A stretch of DNA of 64,000 nucleotides from Sphingobacterium alkalisoli. GTDB taxonomy: Bacteria; Bacteroidota; Bacteroidia; Sphingobacteriales; Sphingobacteriaceae. The notes beneath the pieces are model-generated. The model was given only the letters and a program-made list of their open reading frames with translations. It had not been told where the DNA came from and did no database searches. A program made the translations under genes and the position numbers. The stretch covers positions 151,329 through 215,328 of the forward strand of contig NZ_SUKA01000008.1 in assembly GCF_005049105.1 (NCBI RefSeq). Reading direction: 5' to 3'. Each line of letters starts with the position of its first letter. Position 1 is the first letter of the stretch. Below, one piece after another: positions 1 through 5,737 of this stretch.

Positions 1-722
1 ACTACAGCGCCTTGCGTCGTGAAATGAATACGGTAAAGAAGAATGTAAATGAGCAAAACAGGAAGATCCAAAATATCAATAGCGGAAAAGAGAAGAACTC
101 AACGCCGATACACTTCGGTGCTACAGGGTTTATGCTGACCAGAGATGGCTACGTCGTAACAAACTATCATGTGGTAAATGGTGCTGATTCTGTGCATCTT
201 CAGAACACAAAAGGCCAGGCATTTAAAGCGCAGATCGTTTATTCAGACATAGAGAAAGACTTGGCCATTTTGCATATCAGCGATAGTACATTCAAGCCCT
301 TAAAAACCGTTCCATATACGTTCAAAAGACAAATATCTGATATTGGAGAAGATATTTATACGATCGGTTTCCCTCGGGATGAGGCAGTATATGGTCAGGG
401 ATATTTAAGTTCGAATACGGGGTATGCAGGAGATACGATCGCCTACCAAATTTCGATCCCTATCAATCCGGGTAATAGTGGTGGACCGGTTCTAGACAAC
501 AGAGGAAATATTATCGGTATCATTTCTGGTAAACAAAAAGGTATTGATGGCGCCGGTTTTGCGATTAAAACCAAAGAACTGATCGAAACATTAAATCGGA
601 TACCTGCAGATTCATTAAAAGGAAATGTAGTTTTGAGCACTAAAAATACATTGTCGAATTTACCGCGGACCGAGCAGATTAAAAAAATTCAGGATTATAT
701 TTATATCGTTAAAGTATACTAG
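1..722 (+). CDS. Trypsin-like (HtrA/DegP-type, S1C) serine protease, 5' end outside window
   Basis: The reading frame is open to the left edge (Tyr-Ser-Ala precede the first TTG at 12), so the gene begins upstream and only its C-terminal part is seen. A charged, probably coiled-coil stretch precedes a trypsin fold. The triad is visible: His in TNYHVV (about residue 53 of the visible part), Asp in EKDLAIL (about 84) and Ser in NPGNSGGP (about 156). No PDZ domain follows; the protein ends about 80 residues after the serine. Family knowledge suggests an envelope-stress or regulatory protease, probably membrane-anchored through the missing N-terminus. Substrate unknown. It converges on the dCas12f-like gene across a shared terminator. 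Confidence 0.85.
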   Translation, partial: YSALRREMNTVKKNVNEQNRKIQNINSGKEKNSTPIHFGATGFMLTRDGYVVTNYHVVNGADSVHLQNTKGQAFKAQIVYSDIEKDLAILHISDSTFKPLKTVPYTFKRQISDIGEDIYTIGFPRDEAVYGQGYLSSNTGYAGDTIAYQISIPINPGNSGGPVLDNRGNIIGIISGKQKGIDGAGFAIKTKELIETLNRIPADSLKGNVVLSTKNTLSNLPRTEQIKKIQDYIYIVKVY

Positions 723-748
723 TAGCTTTCAATAGTACTATATTTAAA

Positions 749-785
749 AGCACCTTGGATTTCTTATCCTAGGTGCTTTTTTTTG
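749..785. terminator. Bidirectional rho-independent terminator
   Basis: A 12-bp stem with one mismatch (749-760 with 766-777) closes a 5-base loop and is followed by a T-run to about 784; on the other strand the stem is flanked by A/T-rich sequence. It separates the convergent protease and dCas12f-like genes. Confidence 0.85.
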
Positions 786-791
786 TAGACC

Positions 792-1886
792 TTATTCAAC
801 AATCAGGTTAATTCCCGCCATGCTGGCTTTATACTTTATTTTTTCGATCAAACCGTAATAGCTCCAGTTGCGCAACAGGAATTCATCGTCTTTTGCTGCT
901 TCTTCTTTATTCGTTTGGTTCACCAGTAAAAGTGTACCCGCCTGTGATTTCACACAGATATCAATTAGTCGACGGCTATATAGATGGAGGCGACTATCAA
1001 CATAGTTCTTTTCCTTTTCGCTAAAATGTTCGAGACTTTTGAGTTTTTTCGTTCTTCCCTTCCCACCTTTATTAAAGGCGGAGGCTTTTTGAATGCGATG
1101 CCTTGCCGCTTGTATAGCCATCCGTCTATACAGAAATTCCTCTTTATTGCCAATCTGAAAGTTATCCTTATCGATATTGACTGTAATCGGATGTTCTACG
1201 GAAAGAGAAGCCTCTGCTATGACATGATCCTTTAGAACATGTTGTTTTTTTGGAAGTTCCAATGCGATAAGTAGAAAGATCTTGCCTTTTACAATCTTAA
1301 TAGAGCTACCGCATATCTTTATCTGCCCCACCAAAGCCCGTTGCAGCAACACGCGTTTATCCGAGCGATCCTTGCCCAAATATGTACGGAAGGGAATCTT
1401 AAATAAGCTGAATTTGAAATCCCTATTTTTCTCATCGTTGCTGAATTTAATCTGAACACCTGAGAATGGAATGGGCATATCCTTTTTATAATTACGAAGC
1501 GACTTCTCCCCTTTCCAGTATGCCAATCGATCGGCGTTGAAGTTCTTAATCAACGTCATATTCATATTCGAGATGATATCCGCAGGCAGTTTGCCTTTAA
1601 AGTAAGTGGACAGCACCCTATATGTCGTGTTCATCCGCGAGGTATTTAGAATGCCTTCCGGATCTTTGTTATTGTCTGCTAATTTTACCTTCACATCGTC
1701 CCGTAGGTAGATCAGGTCTTTTATATTTTCCTGCAGATACTGATGCGTCAGTACCATATTCGAGCCGCGATAAACAATATCCTGCCATTCGAATAATTTC
1801 TTAAAATATTCCGTACGTTTTTCCTTTTCGTCGCAGTCGATGTAAATCTGTACTTTTCGGGTTAAAATAATCGTATCATTTGCCAT
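792..1886 (-). CDS. Nuclease-dead Cas12f/TnpB-like RNA-guided DNA-binding protein (dCas12f)
   Basis: 364 residues. The C-terminal part aligns by eye with the RuvC core of TnpB/Cas12f: a RuvC-I-like strand at 233-242 (ITVNID, D239), the bridge-helix and basic region at 250-300 (GGKGRTKKLKSL), then SRRLIDICVKSQAGTLLL at about 304-321, which matches the segment before the RuvC-II glutamate. At that position the protein has Val322-Asn323-Gln324 instead of Glu-Asp. W341 and YKASMAGINLIVE match the segment just before the zinc ribbon, but the protein stops there. The CxxC ribbon and the RuvC-III aspartate are therefore absent. I infer no DNA cleavage but retained guide RNA and target binding. It lies 12 bases after the sigma gene, with a strong AGGAGG ribosome binding site. 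CRISPR arrays lie upstream; no cas1/cas2 is present. Confidence 0.8.
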   Translation of the reverse strand: MANDTIILTRKVQIYIDCDEKEKRTEYFKKLFEWQDIVYRGSNMVLTHQYLQENIKDLIYLRDDVKVKLADNNKDPEGILNTSRMNTTYRVLSTYFKGKLPADIISNMNMTLIKNFNADRLAYWKGEKSLRNYKKDMPIPFSGVQIKFSNDEKNRDFKFSLFKIPFRTYLGKDRSDKRVLLQRALVGQIKICGSSIKIVKGKIFLLIALELPKKQHVLKDHVIAEASLSVEHPITVNIDKDNFQIGNKEEFLYRRMAIQAARHRIQKASAFNKGGKGRTKKLKSLEHFSEKEKNYVDSRLHLYSRRLIDICVKSQAGTLLLVNQTNKEEAAKDDEFLLRNWSYYGLIEKIKYKASMAGINLIVE

Positions 1887-1898
1887 AGATCCTCCTTG

Positions 1899-2714
1899 TT
1901 ATGCTGTTTGTTTGGATTGCTTTATTTTTGCGTGTGCTTCAACGAATAGCTTCTTCACCATCGCGGAACTTAGCTGTAAGGCTTCTGAAATCTGTTCAAA
2001 GGAGAGCTGCAATTCGTAGCGCATATGAAAAATCTCCGCCTGCTGATCATTAAACTCACCTTGTAATACAATTTTAGCAGGTTTATTTAACAGCTCCATT
2101 TTCTCCGAACTGTTGAATATGCTGCGCAACGTATCAATTGTTTTCTCTACCTGCATACTGACCTCATAATCGGATATGCCGCCGAGATAGTAAGCAATGC
2201 GTTCATAATTAAAGCTATATTTCAAGCACAGTTTGATAAAGAGTTGTTGTTCGTCTTTCAGACTGGGCAGGATACTATTTAACCGATTCATCTGTTCCTG
2301 CTTTTCGGTTTCCAATCTTTCGAGGTAGACCAGATCTTCCTCCTCCTCTTCTTCCAGTTCATAGCCCAATAAAAACTCCTGATAGTCCTCAATACCGTCC
2401 AAGCGTAATAGACTACGATTAAACCGATTTCTTGATTTGCTATAATAAGCCTTTATCGCAGCGTTAACCTGCGTTTTAAGAAAAGTAAAAACCGCATCCA
2501 TGGAGTCTACATTCTCCCGAAACAACCAGAGCCGTAGAAAAGCTTCCTGTACAATACTTTCTGCGTCACATTCGTCCTTGGTGTACTTTTCGCCCCGGAA
2601 ATAAAAGTACCCATAGAACTTTTTATAGAAGAAGTCCAGGCCCTTTTCCCGACCGTCGTTCAGCAATAAAATATGCCGTTCAATATCTTTTTTTTGTTGT
2701 AATAGTTTACTCAT
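1899..2714 (-). CDS. ECF-like sigma factor partnered with dCas12f
   Basis: 271 residues, longer than the usual ~180-200 of ECF factors. A sigma-2 region is seen at about 45-97 (DAESIVQEAFLRLW, then a helix ending YYSKSRNR). A very acidic linker follows (six Glu in a row near 121-126). A sigma-4-like helical segment is at about 149-200, and a second one at 221-266 (QLSFEQISEALQLSSAMVKKLF). No anti-sigma gene is adjacent. It is the first gene of an operon with the nuclease-dead Cas12f-like gene. By analogy with described dCas12f-sigma systems, the guide RNA complex would recruit this factor and RNA polymerase to chosen DNA sites. Target genes are not identifiable from this window alone. Confidence 0.8.
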   Translation of the reverse strand: MSKLLQQKKDIERHILLLNDGREKGLDFFYKKFYGYFYFRGEKYTKDECDAESIVQEAFLRLWLFRENVDSMDAVFTFLKTQVNAAIKAYYSKSRNRFNRSLLRLDGIEDYQEFLLGYELEEEEEEDLVYLERLETEKQEQMNRLNSILPSLKDEQQLFIKLCLKYSFNYERIAYYLGGISDYEVSMQVEKTIDTLRSIFNSSEKMELLNKPAKIVLQGEFNDQQAEIFHMRYELQLSFEQISEALQLSSAMVKKLFVEAHAKIKQSKQTA

Positions 2715-2744
2715 AATTGTTGTTTAGTTTGTTATCGATTAGAT

Positions 2745-2804
2745 AGCTTACTGCAGCCCCGGGGGATATATCTGGCGGTTTTTGTGGCCGGGGCCGCGTA
2801 AGCT
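2745..2804 (-). ncRNA. Strong GC-rich hairpin, candidate tracrRNA scaffold of the dCas12f system
   Basis: On the minus strand AGCTTAC pairs with GTAAGCT. Inside it, after a bulged A, a further 10 bp with one G-U pair (GCGGCCCCGG against CCGGGGCTGC) close a ~25-base loop. This 17-bp stem is far more GC-rich than its surroundings and sits between the last repeat and the sigma start, in the same orientation. Cas12f effectors need a structured tracrRNA, so this is the best positional candidate. I could not find a convincing anti-repeat; it could instead be an operon leader or attenuator. Confidence 0.5.
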
Positions 2805-2818
2805 GTATATGAATAGAA

Positions 2819-2834
2819 ACGTATTGGTATTGAT
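2819..2834. repeat. Left copy of 16-bp inverted repeat flanking the arrays
   Basis: The minus strand reads ATCAATACCAATACGT, identical to the plus strand at 5339-5354. The pair brackets the whole array region. It lies just upstream (minus orientation) of the strong hairpin. Confidence 0.6.
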
Positions 2835-2880
2835 GATATAGCTGCAAGACTCTGTTGTGTATGCTTTAAAGTGCGTGATA

Positions 2881-2914
2881 AGCAAATCTGCGAATTCGCC
2901 TATGAGCGGATTTG
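2881..2914. repeat. Palindrome-rich insertion between repeats 1 and 2
   Basis: Contains GCGAATTCGC and flanking GCAAATCTG/GCGGATTTGC arms. It is related to the elements at 3010-3042, 3254-3291 and 5218-5254 and occupies the place of a spacer plus half a repeat. Confidence 0.6.
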
Positions 2915-3009
2915 CAACAAAGTACCTTTCAAATTGGGGTCAGTAACACCTACAGACATCTAAGAAATGATGGTACTGAGAGTTGTGTATACCTTTCAGA
3001 TAGGTAGTA

Positions 3010-3042
3010 AGCAAATTTGCCTATTCGCGAATCAGCAATAAA
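3010..3042. repeat. Palindrome-rich insertion between repeats 3 and 4
   Basis: Contains GCAAATTTGC and ATTCGCGAAT palindromes and replaces the outer half of the repeat starting at 2982. Related copies lie at 2881, 3254 and 5218. Confidence 0.6.
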
Positions 3043-3253
3043 GTACCTTTCAAATTGTGGTGAGTAACACCCAGACCTCGCTAACATCCGAATATCGTAT
3101 AGTTGTGCATACCTTTAAAATTGCAAGAGTTAACACCGGAGGAAGATAGAACTATAGCAGGGCTCCGTTGTGCATACCTTTAAAATTGGGGTGAGTAACA
3201 ACTTAAAAACTATGAATGAGGAATATTAGTTGTGCATACCTTATAAATCAAGT

Positions 3254-3291
3254 AAGCGAATTCGCAAATTTGCCTATTCGCGAATAAGCAC
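3254..3291. repeat. Palindrome-rich element at right end of array block A
   Basis: Contains GCGAATTCGC, GCAAATTTGC and ATTCGCGAAT in tandem. It joins the last repeat of block A to the conserved 55-base leader-like element. Confidence 0.6.
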
Positions 3292-3300
3292 ACCCGCAAG

Positions 3301-3364
3301 AAAATAAAAAAGTATTTAGCGAGTGGCATATCGCCCTCACCCTACGGCGTCACAAGAAGCCTCA
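3301..3364 (-). repeat. Conserved array-associated element, copy A (leader, tracr or terminator)
   Basis: One of three nearly identical ~55-base elements (others at 4285-4346 and 5255-5317). On the minus strand it has GAGGGC-loop GATAT-GCCaCTC, followed by a T-rich run (ACTTTTTTATTTT). Each copy lies immediately to the right of an array block, which is upstream in the inferred crRNA direction. It may be a leader/promoter, a structured guide-RNA part, or a terminator isolating each block. Confidence 0.7.
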
Positions 3365-3412
3365 ATATAAGTCAAAAATCCTCTCCGTTCAAACACCTAA
3401 AGTTTAAAAATT

Positions 3413-3448
3413 GTCATTCCGACCGAAAAGGAGGAATCTAACGATATA
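3413..3448. repeat. REP-like 36-base repeat, copy 1
   Basis: Identical over 36 bases to 3888-3923; begins GTCATTCCGACCGAAAAGG. Both copies run straight into a CRISPR repeat core. The sequence type resembles dispersed intergenic repeats of Bacteroidota. Confidence 0.7.
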
Positions 3449-4142
3449 ACTTGCAAATTGGGGTGAATAGCACTTGTAGGGAGTAACACCTAATTGGCAA
3501 AATACCAATAGGGCGAACTTGTTGTGTATCCCTTTCAAATTGTGATGAGTAACAACGCATGTTGGCGTCTGTTTGTGTGCAGTGTTGTTGTGTATACCTT
3601 TCAAATTGTGATGAGTAACAACATACCAAGAAGACAAAGCAAAGACGTTTCTGTTGTGTATACCTTTCAAATTGTGATGAGTAACAACTGTTTCTGCGCG
3701 TTCTCGGTCATCTTATTAGTTGTGTATACCTTTCAAATTGTGATGAGTAACAACAAAAAGGTTTAGTATATTTGTGGCCAACGGATTGTGTATACCTTTC
3801 AAATCGGAATGAGTAACACCCACCTTTGTGCTTGATAACGACCACCACTCGTTGTGTATACCTTTCAAACTGTAGCAGCAGATTCCTGTCATTCCGACCG
3901 AAAAGGAGGAATCTAACGATATACCTTTCAAATTGGAATAAGTAACCGTAATCATATAATCTTCACTTGAGTCCCCACAGTTGTGTATCCCTTTCAAATT
4001 GTAGTGATTAATACCTCTTTCATAATGAGGCTTTTAACGGTTCTGTTGTGTATACCTTTCAAACAGGAATGAACAACAGCTAAATTTGAGGGAGGTCCTC
4101 TCTGAAGTTGCACATACCTTTCAAATTGTAGTAGCAGGTCTT
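3438..4142 (-). CRISPR. CRISPR array block B (about 12 repeats, includes the consensus copies)
   Basis: Repeats start at 3521, 3587, 3653, 3719, 3785 and 3851 with an exact 66-base period (36-base repeat, 30-base spacer). More divergent copies start at 3913, 3980, 4045 and 4107, and fragments lie at about 3443-3472 and 3474-3490. Copies 3587, 3653 and 3719 are identical over 36 bases; 3521 has one change. Spacers are 3491-3520, 3557-3586, 3623-3652, 3689-3718, 3755-3784, 3821-3850, 3887-3912 (REP sequence), 3949-3979, 4016-4044 and 4081-4106. Repeat ends GTTG...CAAC are complementary. I noticed no spacer match elsewhere in the window, but could not search systematically. Confidence 0.93.
3888..3923. 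repeat. REP-like 36-base repeat, copy 2, occupying a spacer
   Basis: Exact duplicate of 3413-3448. It lies between the repeats starting at 3851 and 3913 and so serves as the spacer of that unit. Confidence 0.7.
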
Positions 4143-4149
4143 TAATTCC

Positions 4150-4236
4150 CGTCATTGCGATGAGCGAAGCGAGGAAGCAATCTTACTGTTATAATTATGA
4201 AAGACTGCCACGTCGTACCTCCTCGCAGTGACGAAC
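4150..4236. repeat. Palindromic REP/MITE-like element
   Basis: GTCATTGCGA...GCGAGGAAGCAATCT at the left is partly mirrored by CCTCCTCGCAGTGACG at the right, giving an ~85-base fold-back element of a type common in Bacteroidota intergenic regions. It sits between array block B and its leader-like element. Confidence 0.65.
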
Positions 4237-4284
4237 CTTGTACTGCCAAAACCTATCTTCCTCCTCCTACTCCCTAACACATAA

Positions 4285-4346
4285 AACAAAAAAGTATTTA
4301 GCGAGTGGCACATCACCCTCACCCTACGGCTTCACAAGAAGCCTCT
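4285..4346 (-). repeat. Conserved array-associated element, copy B
   Basis: Second copy of the ~55-base element, with a few substitutions relative to 3301-3364 (for example CACATCACC for CATATCGCC on the plus strand). It lies between block B and the toxin-antitoxin relic. Confidence 0.7.
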
Positions 4347-4412
4347 GATTAATATTGTATATTTTTATAATACGTATTGTTTTCATATTTTTACACGTAA
4401 AAGGAAAATGTT

Positions 4413-4655
4413 ATGAATACAAAACTTACATTGAATTTAGAAAAAAACATCATCGAAAGTGCGAAAGATTATGCTAAGCATAATAAGACCAGCCTTTCAA
4501 AACTGATTGAGAATTACCTAAAATCGTTGACCGAAAAAGAAGAAAACACGACGGTAAGTCCGCTTGTTGAAAGTCTTACAGGAATCATCCCTCAAGAGCC
4601 GGAGAAAAAATACAAAAAGGAATACGCCGACTATTTAAACAAAAAGTATTCTTAA
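4413..4655 (+). CDS. VapB/RHH-like antitoxin (DUF6364-type)
   Basis: 80 residues. The N-terminus (KLTLNLEKNIIESAKDYAKHNKTSLSKLIENYL) has the beta strand plus two-helix pattern of ribbon-helix-helix antitoxins; the C-terminus is the charged, probably toxin-binding tail. An AAAGGAAAA ribosome binding site lies 7 bases before the ATG. Its stop codon overlaps the ATG of the PIN toxin by one base, the usual antitoxin-toxin coupling. An imperfect A/T palindrome at about 4362-4378 could be its operator. The module lies between two CRISPR blocks. Confidence 0.75.
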   Translation: MNTKLTLNLEKNIIESAKDYAKHNKTSLSKLIENYLKSLTEKEENTTVSPLVESLTGIIPQEPEKKYKKEYADYLNKKYS

Positions 4656-5062
4656 TGGAACACGTTTTCGTCGACACCAACATTGTTCTTGACCTACTAC
4701 AGAAACGCCAAGGTTTTTTTGCGGAGGCGCGGGAACTATTCACTTTAGCTGATAGAAAAGAAGTTAAGCTCTATATTTCTGCACTTACTATTACCAATAC
4801 GTACTAACTGCTATCCAAACACTACAATTCGGCTGATGCTCGAAAGCTATTAGCAAAATTTAAGGTACTCGTAGAAGTGCTAGCGATAGACGATAAAATC
4901 ATCGAATTATCTTTGGTCTCAGACTTTAAAGATTTTGAAGATGCCCTCCAATTTTATACCGCATTAGAAAATAACTTAGCCATCATTATTACCCGCAATA
5001 AAAAAGATTTCAAAAACAATATTCTTCCGGTAATGAGCGCAAAAAAATACTTAAGTAGATAA
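4655..5062 (+). pseudogene. PIN-domain (VapC-like) toxin with in-frame stop
   Basis: Starts with an ATG overlapping the antitoxin stop. The N-terminus MEHVFVDTNIVLDLL carries the first PIN aspartate, and DFEDALQFYTALENN and ITRNKKDF carry the later acidic and typical C-terminal motifs. The frame is open for 135 codons except for one TAA at 4805-4807 (codon 51, after Thr-Asn-Thr-Tyr), so the ribonuclease cannot be made whole. A single base change from TAC/TAT would explain it. Its stop codon is next to the first repeat of array block C. A sequencing error is the alternative explanation. Confidence 0.8.
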
Positions 5063-5225
5063 TATTACCTTTCAAAAGTAGGAGGGTCACACCAAGGTAC
5101 TCCGGAGCTTTGAAAATGTTTTGGTTGTGTATACCTTTCAAATTGGGATAAGTAACATCACAATTTGATTTATACGGTTTGATTTCTCGGTTGCATATAC
5201 CTTTTAAAGCCCGCATTCAGATTTT
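5058..5225 (-). CRISPR. CRISPR array block C (3 repeats)
   Basis: Repeats start at 5058, 5124 and 5190 with an exact 66-base period; spacers are 5094-5123 and 5160-5189. The middle copy is closest to consensus; the outer two are diverged but keep the TACCTTTCAAA or TACCTTTTAAA core. The first repeat directly abuts the stop codon of the PIN relic, so the toxin-antitoxin module sits inside a formerly larger array region or between independent blocks. Confidence 0.85.
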
Positions 5226-5254
5226 GCCTATCTGCTGATCCGCAAATCAGCAAT
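5218..5254. repeat. Palindrome-rich element right of block C
   Basis: Contains GATTTTGCC, CTGCTGAT and GCAAATCAGC; related to the elements at 2881, 3010 and 3254 and joined to the conserved leader-like element. Confidence 0.5.
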
Positions 5255-5317
5255 AAAATAAAAAAGTATTTAGCGAGTGGCATATCGCCCTCACCCTACG
5301 GCGTCACAAGATGCCTC
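5255..5317 (-). repeat. Conserved array-associated element, copy C
   Basis: Third copy of the ~55-base element, almost identical to the copy at 3301-3364. It lies immediately right of block C. Confidence 0.7.
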
Positions 5318-5338
5318 AAGTATACATTTCACTTTTTT

Positions 5339-5354
5339 ATCAATACCAATACGT
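5339..5354. repeat. Right copy of 16-bp inverted repeat flanking the arrays
   Basis: ATCAATACCAATACGT on the plus strand, inverted relative to 2819-2834. Between here and 5640 I see no gene, only short unsupported frames and a small hairpin (TTGTCG/CGACAA) near 5416-5434. Confidence 0.6.
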
Positions 5355-5645
5355 CAAAGAACATAGCGATGCATATAGAAAATCTTTCACAAAAGGCAAG
5401 CCTCTTCCTTGTCGTCTTTCGACAACACCGCATCTGAATTAAAATAAAATGATTGAAATCCTATACGCTTTTAACTGGTTTCTTCACGTGGTTTGGCGCT
5501 TCATTTAGCTTTACAGGACCGATGTTTTTTGAGAAAGTAAACAACCCCAATTAAACTGGAGATTTAATAATATTTTTAAATAGCCTCTTTCTCATAGTTT
5601 ATGATTTAATACTGTTTGCAAACTATCTTAATACGATTTTGTTTA

Positions 5646-5737
5646 CATAACAAATATAAAAACAAAAAATAAAATAGCAAAATTTTATAATATTTTTTAT
5701 TTAATATTTTGCGCAAATAATAATTCTATTTGTTATG
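5646..5737 (+). promoter_or_regulatory. Inverted repeat around the XRE gene promoter
   Basis: CATAACAAATA at 5646-5656 is perfectly mirrored by TATTTGTTATG at 5727-5737, which ends in the start codon. The A/T-rich stretch between should hold the promoter. The arrangement suggests autoregulation by the encoded HTH protein. Confidence 0.4.

Larger units (their letters stand above)
2854..3264 (-). CRISPR. CRISPR array block A (7 partly degenerate repeats)
   Basis: Repeats begin at 2854, 2915, 2982, 3036, 3102, 3167 and 3229 (36 bases each). Spacers are visible at 2951-2981, 3072-3101, 3138-3166 and 3203-3228 (26-31 bases). The best kept part is the plus-strand core TACCTTTCAAATTG or TACCTTTAAAATTG. 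The outer plus-strand 3' part varies, and in repeats 2854, 2982 and 3229 it is replaced by palindromic sequence. In minus orientation the conserved part (…TTGAAAGG…CACAAC) is next to the spacer, as in Cas12f crRNA handles, so I read the array right to left, like the sigma-dCas12f operon. The orientation is inferred. Confidence 0.85.

Noticed and set aside
792..1886. Reading the Cas12f-like gene as an active transposon TnpB (IS605/IS607 type)
   Set aside because: No TnpA, no transposon ends, RuvC-II and RuvC-III residues lost, and it is in an operon with a sigma factor and next to CRISPR repeats.
3404..3997. Open frames on both strands across the array (repeated KGIHN or FQIVMSNN peptides)
   Set aside because: They are translations of the CRISPR repeats and spacers; the peptide repetition follows the 66-base period.
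3491..5189. Spacer matches to genes inside this window
   Set aside because: By eye I noticed no convincing match longer than about 10 bases; a systematic search was not possible, so this is not evidence of absence.
5010..5216. 68-codon minus-strand frame over array block C
   Set aside because: Same repeat-derived peptide pattern; it overlaps the PIN relic and array.
5450..5520. Short plus-strand frame beginning MIEILYAFNWFLH
   Set aside because: Only about 19 codons, no conservation evidence or ribosome binding site.
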